A stretch of 64,000 nt of DNA, from the NCBI GenBank assembly GCA_934271715.1, contig CAKQRZ010000005.1:54563-118562 (forward strand). The letters are read 5' to 3'. The DNA comes from an uncultured Alphaproteobacteria bacterium (lineage in GTDB: Bacteria; Pseudomonadota; Alphaproteobacteria; RF32; CAG-239). How positions within the stretch are numbered: position 1 is the first letter of the stretch; each line of letters starts with the position of its first letter. Position numbers and translations under genes: made by a program. Shown in pieces: positions 17,468-24,882 of this stretch. The notes under the pieces were generated by a model that saw nothing but the letters and a program-made list of their open reading frames with translations, did not search any database and had not been told where the DNA came from.

Positions 17468-17903
17468 ATGACAAATTATATGCAGGCTGAGCAACAGTTA
17501 ACGACGCATTTAATGAACTAAAATATGCTTTAAACAAAAGCAATTATTTCAAGATGTTAAAAATAACTATTTAAATGAATACCTTAACGGTTATACTTTA
17601 AGCAACGATACCCGCAAGCTTTCTGAGAAAATTTTGAACAAGTTATATTTTTATCTTTATAATGGCTGCCATATTACTCAAGTGAAGCACCGGTTATGTG
17701 TTGATTTTGATAAAGAATATAATTTTATCAGTAGCTTGACTAATCCTTATATAGCAAGATATCGGCAAGAGGTTTCTCCATATAAGGCCTATGCTGCGCA
17801 AAAAATGCTTTTAGCCGGTATAAAAAAGAAAAAAATATCTGAAATATTAGATATTTCAAACGCAAACTTAAATATTTTATTAAAGCAAATAAAGGGGGAT
17901 TAG
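17468..17903 (+). pseudogene. Decayed small gene with a C-terminal helix-turn-helix
   Basis: Reading begins well: AAAAGG then ATG at 17468 encodes MTNYMQAEQQL, but a stop follows after 16 codons. The sense resumes in a second frame (DAFNELKYALNK, around 17505-17540) and again in a third (QLFQDVKNNYLNEYLNG onward), which stays open to 17903. Two single-base deletions, near 17502 and 17537, would explain this and give one protein of about 145 residues. The last ~30 residues (AAQKMLLAGIKKKKISEIL) look like a helix-turn-helix. Alternatives are assembly errors, or translation only from the TTG at 17634. The ~230 nt before it, 17234-17467, hold only AT-rich sequence. Confidence 0.45.
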
Positions 17904-17911
17904 CCCCCTTT
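17891..17911 (+). terminator. Hairpin at the end of the decayed gene
   Basis: AAAGGGGG (17891-17898) pairs with CCCCCTTT (17904-17911) across a 5-nt loop and overlaps the stop codon. The T-run after it is weak (TTTCCTATT), so termination may be partial. Confidence 0.5.
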
Positions 17912-17929
17912 CCTATTGTTCGCAAATCG

Positions 17930-19109
17930 GTGTTAAATTATACATATCCTTATATGCCGGCCTCCACCATTTCAAACAATAAATATCTATTACCAGCAAT
18001 TCAGAGAGAAATTGTATGGAATTGTGAGCAGATAGAAAATTTATTTGATTCAATCTTATCAGGATATCCTATAAATTCAATGTTGTTCTGGAAATACAGA
18101 ATAGATTTTAACCATGACAATTATAAATTTTATGAATTCATAAAATGTTATGATAAATATAATACAGAAAATAATCACAACAAAGAGCATAATGTATCTG
18201 GTCAGAATGAAATAATGGCAGTCCTAGATGGACAACAAAGATTAACAGCTTTGTTTATAGGATTAAAAGGTTATATGAACTTGAAAAAGCCGCGATATCG
18301 TGCTGGCCGAGCAGAAAATTACGAAAAAAAATTTCTATATCTGAATTTATTAAAAAATGATAGGAATACTGAAAATGAAGATTTAGAAAATAAGTATGAA
18401 TTTAAATTCAAAACTATTGAAGATGCTGAAAAAGATAATTCTACTCAAAAAAAGCTTTGGTTTAAATTAGAAAACATAATAAAATATGATTCTATATCTA
18501 AGTATAAAAATTGTTTACCTGAATGGTACAAAAACCTAGATTATAATACAAAAGAACAAATAAATGATATATTATATAATTTAAAACGCTATTTTGTAGA
18601 TAGTGATGATATTTTAAATTTCTATCAGGAAACTACAGATTCTTTAGACAGGGCTCTTACAATTTTTGTAAGAATAAATTCAGGTGGAACTCCTCTGGAT
18701 TATACTGATTTTTTTAATGTCCATGATTGTAAGCAAATGGAGTGAAGCTCGTAATAAAATCAATAATGCCATAGATATAATAAATAGTGAGTGTAACTTT
18801 AATTTACCTAAAGATATTTTCCTGCGTTCATGCTTATATTTGACTGGCTCTCCATTGAATTTTAAAGCAGATAATTTCAAAAGTAGAGTTATTGAACGAA
18901 TAGAGTTACAGTTTGAAGATATTTTCAAATATTTAAAAGCTGCTTGTCGGATATTTAATCAGTTTGGATATAGTAAGGATAATCTTCGTTCTAATTTAAT
19001 TATTTTACCGGTTGCTCAATTTCTGCTGCAAAATAACACAACAGAATTAGATATTCATAATATGAAACTTATAGAAAATTGGGTACAGCGTTCAATATTA
19101 TTGCATAAG
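17930..19109 (+). pseudogene. DUF262 (GmrSD/ParB-like nuclease family) remnant
   Basis: The N-terminal part is DUF262: YLLPAIQREIVW, the LFDSILSGYPINSMLFWK block, VLDGQQRLTAL (the conserved DGQQR), and FVRINSGGTPLDYTDF. Proteins of this family include modification-dependent restriction enzymes. The frame breaks at 18710-18717 in a run of seven T; with six T the reading continues as FLMSMIVSKWSEARNK and runs to NWVQRSILLHK. There the family match stops and a dispersed repeat begins at ~19098, running in frame into pilin 2. No Shine-Dalgarno precedes the GTG at 17930 or the ATG at 17954. It is therefore a restriction/defence gene that is frameshifted and has lost its C-terminus. The DNA is visibly AT-richer than its neighbours, as expected for transferred DNA. 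Confidence 0.75.
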
Positions 19110-19300
19110 TGCCGGGGACGTGGGTTTAGTGTATTTTGCAAGTTCTTTAAGTACCCCTCACCCGAGGCTTACGCCTCCCCCTCTCCCTCATGGGGCGAGG
19201 GTTCTGGATTGCACCGCCCTGGGTGCGACAAGATACTAGGTACAGACTGTGCGTCACGGCCTAGGATGACTGGTGGCAGAGGCGCAAATTACTTTGGCCG
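19098..19300 (+). repeat. Dispersed palindromic repeat block upstream of pilin 2
   Basis: This block is shared with 33804-34170, 54340-54510 (opposite strand), 55258-55390 and 63960-64000. It contains a CCCCTCACCC...GAGGG unit around the hairpin GAGGC/GCCTC (about 19162-19176). A second palindrome is ATACTAGG (19233-19240)/CCTAGGAT (19260-19267). The block keeps one reading frame into the pilin. It resembles in style the palindromic elements that insert in frame in Rickettsiales genes. Confidence 0.7.
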
Positions 19301-19916
19301 AAGCATGATAGAAATGCTCGGCGTGCTGGCGATTATAGGAGTATTGTCAGTTGGCGGGATTGCAGGTTACAGCAAAGCCATGGAGAAGTGGAAAGTCACG
19401 AAGGCGATAGATGAATATTCAATGTTGATAGCCGGGCTTATAGAGTATAAAGATAATTTTATTAAAAACACTCCGGCAGAAACTAATATATATATTCCTG
19501 ATTTTGTTCAGTCTGCGCATTTAGTACCGGAAACTTGGAAAAAAGGTGGATTAACTCATATGTATGATACTTTAGGAAACAGGGTTAATATATACTTTTC
19601 TAACACAGAAAATAAAGTTGGCAATCGTTTTGTCTTTGATATCTGGTTTGCTCAGTCGGCTTCATCCAATCATTCGCTCGCCTACAACTTGTGCCAGGCT
19701 TTTTATCAAGATGTCGGGGTTGCCATGTCTTCTACGGTGCTGGCCATGATTGTGCAGGGCGGCAAACATTATGTATACGGCGAGACAGTATGCCACGACG
19801 AAACTGATGATAAAGATAACTCCAGACATTGTTTAAGAGACCTGACCTTGCCTGAAATCAGCGATATCTGCAAGACTTGCCAGTCAACTAATTGTGCCGT
19901 ATATCTTGTGTTTTAA
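19266..19916 (+). CDS. Type IV prepilin-like protein (pilin 2)
   Basis: 216 residues from the ATG at 19266, giving an 11-residue leader ending YFG before RSMIE (Glu at +5). The start is uncertain: the ATG lies inside a repeat and has no Shine-Dalgarno, and the frame is open upstream through the DUF262 remnant to 18684. The hydrophobic anchor helix is identical in type to the other pilins. The C-terminus has the family pattern: a Cys in a NLCQAFYQD helix, then VCHDE, HCLRDLTLPEISDICKTC and a final Cys. It lacks the ATG and CT-tract start seen at 33503 and 54864, so this copy may be silent or expressed from the host gene's frame. Confidence 0.75.
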   Translation: MTGGRGANYFGRSMIEMLGVLAIIGVLSVGGIAGYSKAMEKWKVTKAIDEYSMLIAGLIEYKDNFIKNTPAETNIYIPDFVQSAHLVPETWKKGGLTHMYDTLGNRVNIYFSNTENKVGNRFVFDIWFAQSASSNHSLAYNLCQAFYQDVGVAMSSTVLAMIVQGGKHYVYGETVCHDETDDKDNSRHCLRDLTLPEISDICKTCQSTNCAVYLVF

Positions 19917-19931
19917 TGATTAGACCAGATA

Positions 19932-20831
19932 TCAAAACTTGTGCAGATATTCTGAAAGCCTGAAGTATTGGCGCAGGCTCCAAAGCAGACACATTTCCTT
20001 GCGGAAACTGCTATGTTTTTTAGAGTTGATAAGACGGCGGTACAGATGGTTCAGATAAAACAGCTGTACTCCGTAAAGCCAATATTCCTGAGTGAGTTCA
20101 TTTTGCAGCAGCGGCTGAAGCATTTTTTGCAGTTTGGCAAAACGCCCTATCCTGCCCCATAATCCGCGGAAGCCGCAGAGCTGCAAAAACAGATAGCAGA
20201 CATCTTCAATTCCGTACCCATAGCGGATTTGCTCAAAGTCCAGCAAATGCGGCGTTCCGCTTTCATCCACCAATATATTATTAGCCGTTAAATCGCCGTG
20301 AATAAATTTTGCGCTGCTTTCCAAACATATCAGCTCGGGCTTGATTTTCTGCCAAAAATATCTATTAAGCAAACGCCCCGCCAAACTGCCGTCATTTTGC
20401 AGACATTCCGATATTTTAGCTATCATTTTCGGCATGTTTTGCTGAGGTCTGATAAATTCCGCCGCCAGCCCGCAAGCCTGAAATTTAACGTATTCCGCCG
20501 ACAATTTAGCAAACAGCTCCGGCGTGCAGTCTTTATATTTAAGCTTATGCCCCGCCACATACGGCATAGCCAGCAGATAATATTCGGCAAATTTTTCTTG
20601 CGGCAGCGGATACAGAAAATCCAGCTGCGGCAGCACCTCTTTCAAATGCAAAAATATGCCTCTCTCTCTCTCTGCGGAAATCAGCTTTAAGAAAAAATCG
20701 CCCTGTGCCGTTTTTATGCAAAAATTATACGAGCTTCCACCAACGCAAATTTCTTTAATACTCAGTATTTGCGGAAAAATTTGCTTTTTTCGTAGAAATT
20801 CCGACAATTCTTTGCTTTTAGCGAACTTCAA
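19932..20831 (-). CDS. Aminoglycoside-phosphotransferase/choline-kinase-fold protein
   Basis: 299 residues with the APH fold: an N-lobe with FFLKL (ATP-binding Lys), then the catalytic loop FIHGDLTANN and the metal-binding LLDFEQIRYG. Substrates in this fold include choline, thiamine, sugars and aminoglycosides; none can be assigned here. It overlaps pheA by four bases. The coding strand carries (AG)7, seen as (CT)7 at 20660-20673 on the plus strand, encoding the ERER segment about residue 54. The frame is intact at n=7, but one unit gained or lost would truncate the protein. That is notable because LicA, a choline kinase of the same fold, is phase-variable in Haemophilus. Confidence 0.75.
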   Translation of the reverse strand: MKFAKSKELSEFLRKKQIFPQILSIKEICVGGSSYNFCIKTAQGDFFLKLISAERERGIFLHLKEVLPQLDFLYPLPQEKFAEYYLLAMPYVAGHKLKYKDCTPELFAKLSAEYVKFQACGLAAEFIRPQQNMPKMIAKISECLQNDGSLAGRLLNRYFWQKIKPELICLESSAKFIHGDLTANNILVDESGTPHLLDFEQIRYGYGIEDVCYLFLQLCGFRGLWGRIGRFAKLQKMLQPLLQNELTQEYWLYGVQLFYLNHLYRRLINSKKHSSFRKEMCLLWSLRQYFRLSEYLHKF

Positions 20832-21670
20832 TTGCTTTTCTTCTCCCGATACGAATTAGCTTTATAGCAGCCTAAAATCTGATATTCTTCCGAAAAGAAT
20901 TTAAGCTCCTCCAAAGCGTAGCGCAAGGCTTTAGAGGCTATATGCTGCTCCACTTCAATATAGAATTGAGCCGAGAAGAAATGTCCGTTCAGCAAATAGC
21001 TTTCCAGCTTGCATATATTGATGCCGTTGGTGGCAAACCCGCCCAAAACCTTATACAGCGCCGCCGGAATATGCTTGGTGACAAACACAATGCTGGTAAT
21101 AAATTTGCTGCCGTCATCCGCCGGAACCGCCTCTTCTTTTTGCATAATCAAAAAGCGGGTGGTGTTGTTATCGGCATTTTCTATATTAGACGCCAAAATC
21201 TGCAGGCCGTAAATTTCCGCTGCCAGCTTTGAAGCTATCGCGGCCTTGGATTTGTTTTGTTCCTGCGCGATTTTCTCGCATGATTTAGCCGTATCTATGC
21301 GGTTCAGCGCCTTAATATTATGTTTTTGCAAAAATTCCGTGCATTGCGCCAGCGCCTGCGGATGCGAAGCCGCGCACACAATATCTTCCAGCTTGGCGCC
21401 TTTAATGCCAATCAGCTGATGTTCAACCCGCAGAAAATGCTCTCCGACAATATGCAAACCGGCTTTAGGCAGCAAAAAATGCACATCGGTAACCCGTCCG
21501 GCGTTGGAGTTTTCCACCGGAATAACCGCTTTGTCTACGCTGCCGTTTTTAACCATTTCCATAGCGATTTCAAAGGTATCGCACGGCACATATTCCTGAT
21601 TTGGAAACAGCTGCCGGCAGGCAATGTGCGAATACGCCCCCGGAGCGCCTTGATATGCAATTTTTAACAT
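20828..21670 (-). CDS. pheA: Prephenate dehydratase
   Basis: 280 residues, the monofunctional form without chorismate mutase. It converts prephenate to phenylpyruvate in phenylalanine synthesis. The N-terminal substrate-binding-like domain starts LKIAYQGAPGAYSH and has VIPVENSNAGRVTD. A C-terminal ACT regulatory domain (ALYKVLGGFATNGINICKLESY) senses phenylalanine. It is the first gene of a two-gene unit with the APH-fold kinase. GAGAGGATAAC precedes the ATG. Confidence 0.94.
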   Translation of the reverse strand: MLKIAYQGAPGAYSHIACRQLFPNQEYVPCDTFEIAMEMVKNGSVDKAVIPVENSNAGRVTDVHFLLPKAGLHIVGEHFLRVEHQLIGIKGAKLEDIVCAASHPQALAQCTEFLQKHNIKALNRIDTAKSCEKIAQEQNKSKAAIASKLAAEIYGLQILASNIENADNNTTRFLIMQKEEAVPADDGSKFITSIVFVTKHIPAALYKVLGGFATNGINICKLESYLLNGHFFSAQFYIEVEQHIASKALRYALEELKFFSEEYQILGCYKANSYREKKSN

Positions 21671-21760
21671 TTGTTATCCTCTCTAATTATGCTGCTTATT
21701 TTAGTGCAAATTTTCGGGCTGTCAAGAGCTGCCAATCTTCTGTGACTAAATCCGAACATA

Positions 21761-21795
21761 AAACAGAACAGCCGCATTGCTGCGGCCGTTTTTGA
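21761..21795 (-). terminator. Terminator of the TPR gene
   Basis: GCCGCA (21771-21776) pairs with TGCGGC (21781-21786) across a 4-nt loop. Read on the minus strand the stem is followed by a U-rich stretch (TGTTCTGTTTT), 27 nt after the TPR gene's stop codon. On the plus strand it is followed by GTTTTTG, so it may work in both directions. Confidence 0.5.
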
Positions 21796-21813
21796 AAAAT
21801 AAGCAACTTTATA

Positions 21814-22779
21814 TTATTCAGCTACAGAAGCGTCAGTATCTTCTGCATCAGTCTTCGGCATAATATCCGGCAATTGGCCGACAGCTTGCTTGCGCTTTAA
21901 TTTATTTACAAACTTAATAGAGCGCTGAGCATCCCATTTTCTTTTGCCCTCTTCGCTTTGATAAATCAGTTTATAAACTTCTATAGCCTGATCAAATTCA
22001 GACAGTTTAGTCAAGCAGGAAGCCAAGCCGTCATAAAGCTTGTGGGTATAGCGTCCGCCGACAATCGCCTGAGCTTTTTTGTAGCACTTTAAAGCGTCTT
22101 TGAACTTGAACATTTTTTGATATACATAGCCGATGCTAATCCAAGCCTGCAGCTCTTGGCTGTTGATATTCAGAATCTTGGTAAAGCATTTTAAGGCAGA
22201 TTCGTTGTCGCCCATCAGCTGATAGGTTACGCCGATGCCGTTCCAAGCTTTAGTATTGTATTTGTCGCCTGACAAAACTTTCTTAAAGAAAGAAATTGAA
22301 CGGTCGTATTGTTTCAATTTCTGCAAAGTCACAGCAATGCTGAGCAGAGTCTGCGGATGTTTGCTGTCTATTTTCATAGCCTCTTCCAAAACATCCAAAG
22401 CTTCTTTATATGAAAACATGTGCTGCAAGGCAATAGCTTTGCCGTTAAGGGCTTCCAAAGAGGTACGGTCGTTGGCAAAAGCCTCGTCAAAACAAGCGAT
22501 AGCTTCTTTATAGAGTCCGCGCATACTTAAGGTTACGCCTTTATTATTCAAAACTTCCACAGATTTCGGGTTAATAGCCAATGCTCTGTCAAAGCATTCA
22601 ACCGCGTCTGTGTACTTGCTCATTTTTTGATATGCGAACCCTTGGCTGTTCATAGCTTTCCAGGCTCTTGGATTTTCAGCTATCACATCAGAAAATTTTT
22701 GGATAGCTTCTTCATATTGACCGGCGTCTAAAAGTTCCTGTCCTCTTTTGTATGCTGTATTTTCGTTTAATTTAACCAT
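21814..22779 (-). CDS. TPR-repeat protein
   Basis: 321 residues from the ATG at 22779, chosen for its AAAGAGG site; an in-frame upstream ATG would add 16 residues. Almost the whole chain is about eight 34-residue TPR units (for example AWKAMNSQGFAYQKM, SVEVLNNKGVTLSMRG, AWNGIGVTYQLMGDN). No signal peptide or membrane helix is visible. TPR proteins act as protein-protein scaffolds. It follows moxR and DUF58 on the same strand and may be part of that MoxR unit. Its partner is unknown. Confidence 0.85.
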   Translation of the reverse strand: MVKLNENTAYKRGQELLDAGQYEEAIQKFSDVIAENPRAWKAMNSQGFAYQKMSKYTDAVECFDRALAINPKSVEVLNNKGVTLSMRGLYKEAIACFDEAFANDRTSLEALNGKAIALQHMFSYKEALDVLEEAMKIDSKHPQTLLSIAVTLQKLKQYDRSISFFKKVLSGDKYNTKAWNGIGVTYQLMGDNESALKCFTKILNINSQELQAWISIGYVYQKMFKFKDALKCYKKAQAIVGGRYTHKLYDGLASCLTKLSEFDQAIEVYKLIYQSEEGKRKWDAQRSIKFVNKLKRKQAVGQLPDIMPKTDAEDTDASVAE

Positions 22780-22852
22780 TTTTACCTCTTTATTATACAA
22801 TAATAATTCTTTTGTGAGTGTTAACACAATAATATTATTATGTCAAGTTTTT

Positions 22853-23773
22853 TTACATTAGCTGCAACTGTTTGAAAATAGGGACATCAGTGCGGATTTC
22901 CAGATATTTGCATAAAAATTTTTGGCAATTTTTTCTAATATTTTCCCGATTTTGGGCAAAATAATTTTTATATTCAGCCTTAAAGCGCTCGGATGAGCTG
23001 TTAAATTCAATTTCCTGCCCGTTATAAACCGCGCGGTATTCGCCGCTCGGCGGGGCAATATCTTCCAAAATATCAAACACTTGCACACAGTATATTTTAT
23101 TATTTTTCGCCAGCGCAGCAATATTTTTAAATTGCTCATTGTCAAAATGATAAAAATCGCTCACGACAAAAATTGTACCCTGCCCTTTTTGATGATATTC
23201 CAAGGTTTTCAGCGCTTCCCCAAAATTTCCGACTCTGCTGCCGCTCAGCGCTTTTTTGCTGAGTTCGGAAATCTTGCCGAACACCGACATTAAATTGCTC
23301 ATACTGCCCTGCGGCTTAAAATAATAGGAATTTCCGCCGTCATAAATCAAAATGCCGAAACGGTCTTTATTACGGACCGAAAGCCAGCCCAGCAGCGCGG
23401 CTATTTTGGCGGCGGCCACGGATTTCAGCTCTTTTTTGGTGCCGAATATCATAGTTGCCGACAAATCCAGCACCACCGTAATCAGGCGGTCTTTTTCCTC
23501 GGAATACACTTTGGTAAAAGGCTCGGATTTTCGGGCGGTAATGCGCCAGTCTATATCGCGCACATCGTCGCCGAAATTGTAGGCGCGCACTTCTTCAAGC
23601 TCTACGCCCCTGCCCTTAAACGCCGATTTTACATTTCCGGCACGGTCAGAAGTTATAAAGTCATGCTGCCGCAGCAAATACGGCAAAAAACGCTGCTGCG
23701 CAATCAAATCCGGAACGGCAACCGTCAGCCCGTTTGTTTCGTCCTGCTTTTTATTTTTCTTAAAAAACAGCAT
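22853..23773 (-). CDS. DUF58 protein (MoxR-associated)
   Basis: 306 residues. The DUF58 hallmark is clear: GRGVELEEVRAYNFGDDVRDIDWRI (written here only as the family motif region, about residues 53-77), followed by a von Willebrand-like fold with LDLSATMIFG. Proteins of this family are regularly encoded next to MoxR AAA ATPases and are thought to be their clients or adaptors in envelope and stress functions. The moxR gene ends 12 nt upstream. The remaining Bat-type partners lie at 41-46 kb, so the usual cluster is split. Confidence 0.9.
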   Translation of the reverse strand: MLFFKKNKKQDETNGLTVAVPDLIAQQRFLPYLLRQHDFITSDRAGNVKSAFKGRGVELEEVRAYNFGDDVRDIDWRITARKSEPFTKVYSEEKDRLITVVLDLSATMIFGTKKELKSVAAAKIAALLGWLSVRNKDRFGILIYDGGNSYYFKPQGSMSNLMSVFGKISELSKKALSGSRVGNFGEALKTLEYHQKGQGTIFVVSDFYHFDNEQFKNIAALAKNNKIYCVQVFDILEDIAPPSGEYRAVYNGQEIEFNSSSERFKAEYKNYFAQNRENIRKNCQKFLCKYLEIRTDVPIFKQLQLM

Positions 23774-23785
23774 GCTGCATATTCC

Positions 23786-24775
23786 TTATGGCAAAGGTAC
23801 AACCTTTAGCAAGCGGGCAATGACTTCATCGCTGCTAAGACCGCCGGCCTGTGCTTCAAAGCTCAAAATAACACGGTGGCGCAAAACGTCATAAACCACG
23901 GCATGCACGTCTTCCGGCGTTACAAAATCGCGTCCGGCCAGCCAAGCGTTGATTTTTGAACACTTATCCAAAGCAATGGTGGCACGCGGGCTGGCGCCGT
24001 AAGCAATAGTGTTTTTCAGCGATTCGTCATAGCGTTCTGGATGGCGGGTTGCCATAATCAGCTGAATCAAATATTCCTCCACGGCGTCGCTGCAATGAAT
24101 TTTATAGGCTTCCTGACGCGCCGAAAAGATATCTTCATATTTCAGAGCGCCGAATTTAGCCTTAAACTGCGCCAAGCTGTCGGCCGAAGTCTGGGTGTTA
24201 TTGTCTTCATTGCGTACCAGCTGCAGAATTTTGCGTTCTGTCACCGCATCCGGCTGGTCAATTTTTATATACATCAGAAAACGGTCAAGCTGAGCTTCCG
24301 GCAGATTATAGGTTCCCTCATGCTCTATCGGGTTTTGGGTGGCCATAACCATAAACAGTTTCGGCAGTTTATAAAGCTTGCCCCCGACGCTGACCTGACG
24401 CTCAGCCATAGACTCCAGCAAAGCCGACTGCACTTTGGCCGGCGCGCGGTTAATTTCATCTGCCAGCACCAGATTGGCAAAAATCGGACCTTTGCGGAAT
24501 TCAAACTGTCCGGTAGAAGCCACATATATATCGCTGCCGGTAATATCCGACGGCAGCAAATCCGGCGTAAACTGAATACGGCTGTAAAGCGCGTCTATGC
24601 ACTCTGCCAAAGTCTTTATAGCTTTGGTTTTAGCCAGTCCCGGAGCGCCCTCCACCAGCACATGCCCATCGGCGAGCATAGAGATTATCAGCTTTCTGAC
24701 TAAAGCTTCCTGCCCTAAAATCCGGCTTTCCATAAATTGTTTCAAGTTTGTGATTTTATCTCTGATTTCTGACAT
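23786..24775 (-). CDS. moxR: MoxR-family AAA ATPase
   Basis: 329 residues. Walker A GAPGLAKT is at 43-50, Walker B ADEINRAPAKVQ near 110, and sensor 1 VMATQNPIEHEG near 150. MoxR proteins are chaperone-like ATPases that act with VWA-domain proteins. It is the first gene of moxR-DUF58-TPR and is divergent from the uvrD-type helicase, with a 107-nt shared promoter region. Confidence 0.93.
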   Translation of the reverse strand: MSEIRDKITNLKQFMESRILGQEALVRKLIISMLADGHVLVEGAPGLAKTKAIKTLAECIDALYSRIQFTPDLLPSDITGSDIYVASTGQFEFRKGPIFANLVLADEINRAPAKVQSALLESMAERQVSVGGKLYKLPKLFMVMATQNPIEHEGTYNLPEAQLDRFLMYIKIDQPDAVTERKILQLVRNEDNNTQTSADSLAQFKAKFGALKYEDIFSARQEAYKIHCSDAVEEYLIQLIMATRHPERYDESLKNTIAYGASPRATIALDKCSKINAWLAGRDFVTPEDVHAVVYDVLRHRVILSFEAQAGGLSSDEVIARLLKVVPLP

Positions 24776-24882
24776 TTCAAGCCTTTCAAAAAATTGTATG
24801 CAAGTCTAAATAAAAACTTTTCTTTCTCTTATATTTACGATATATAAGTTTTAAAAATGTTAAAAACAAGAAGATTTCAAAA

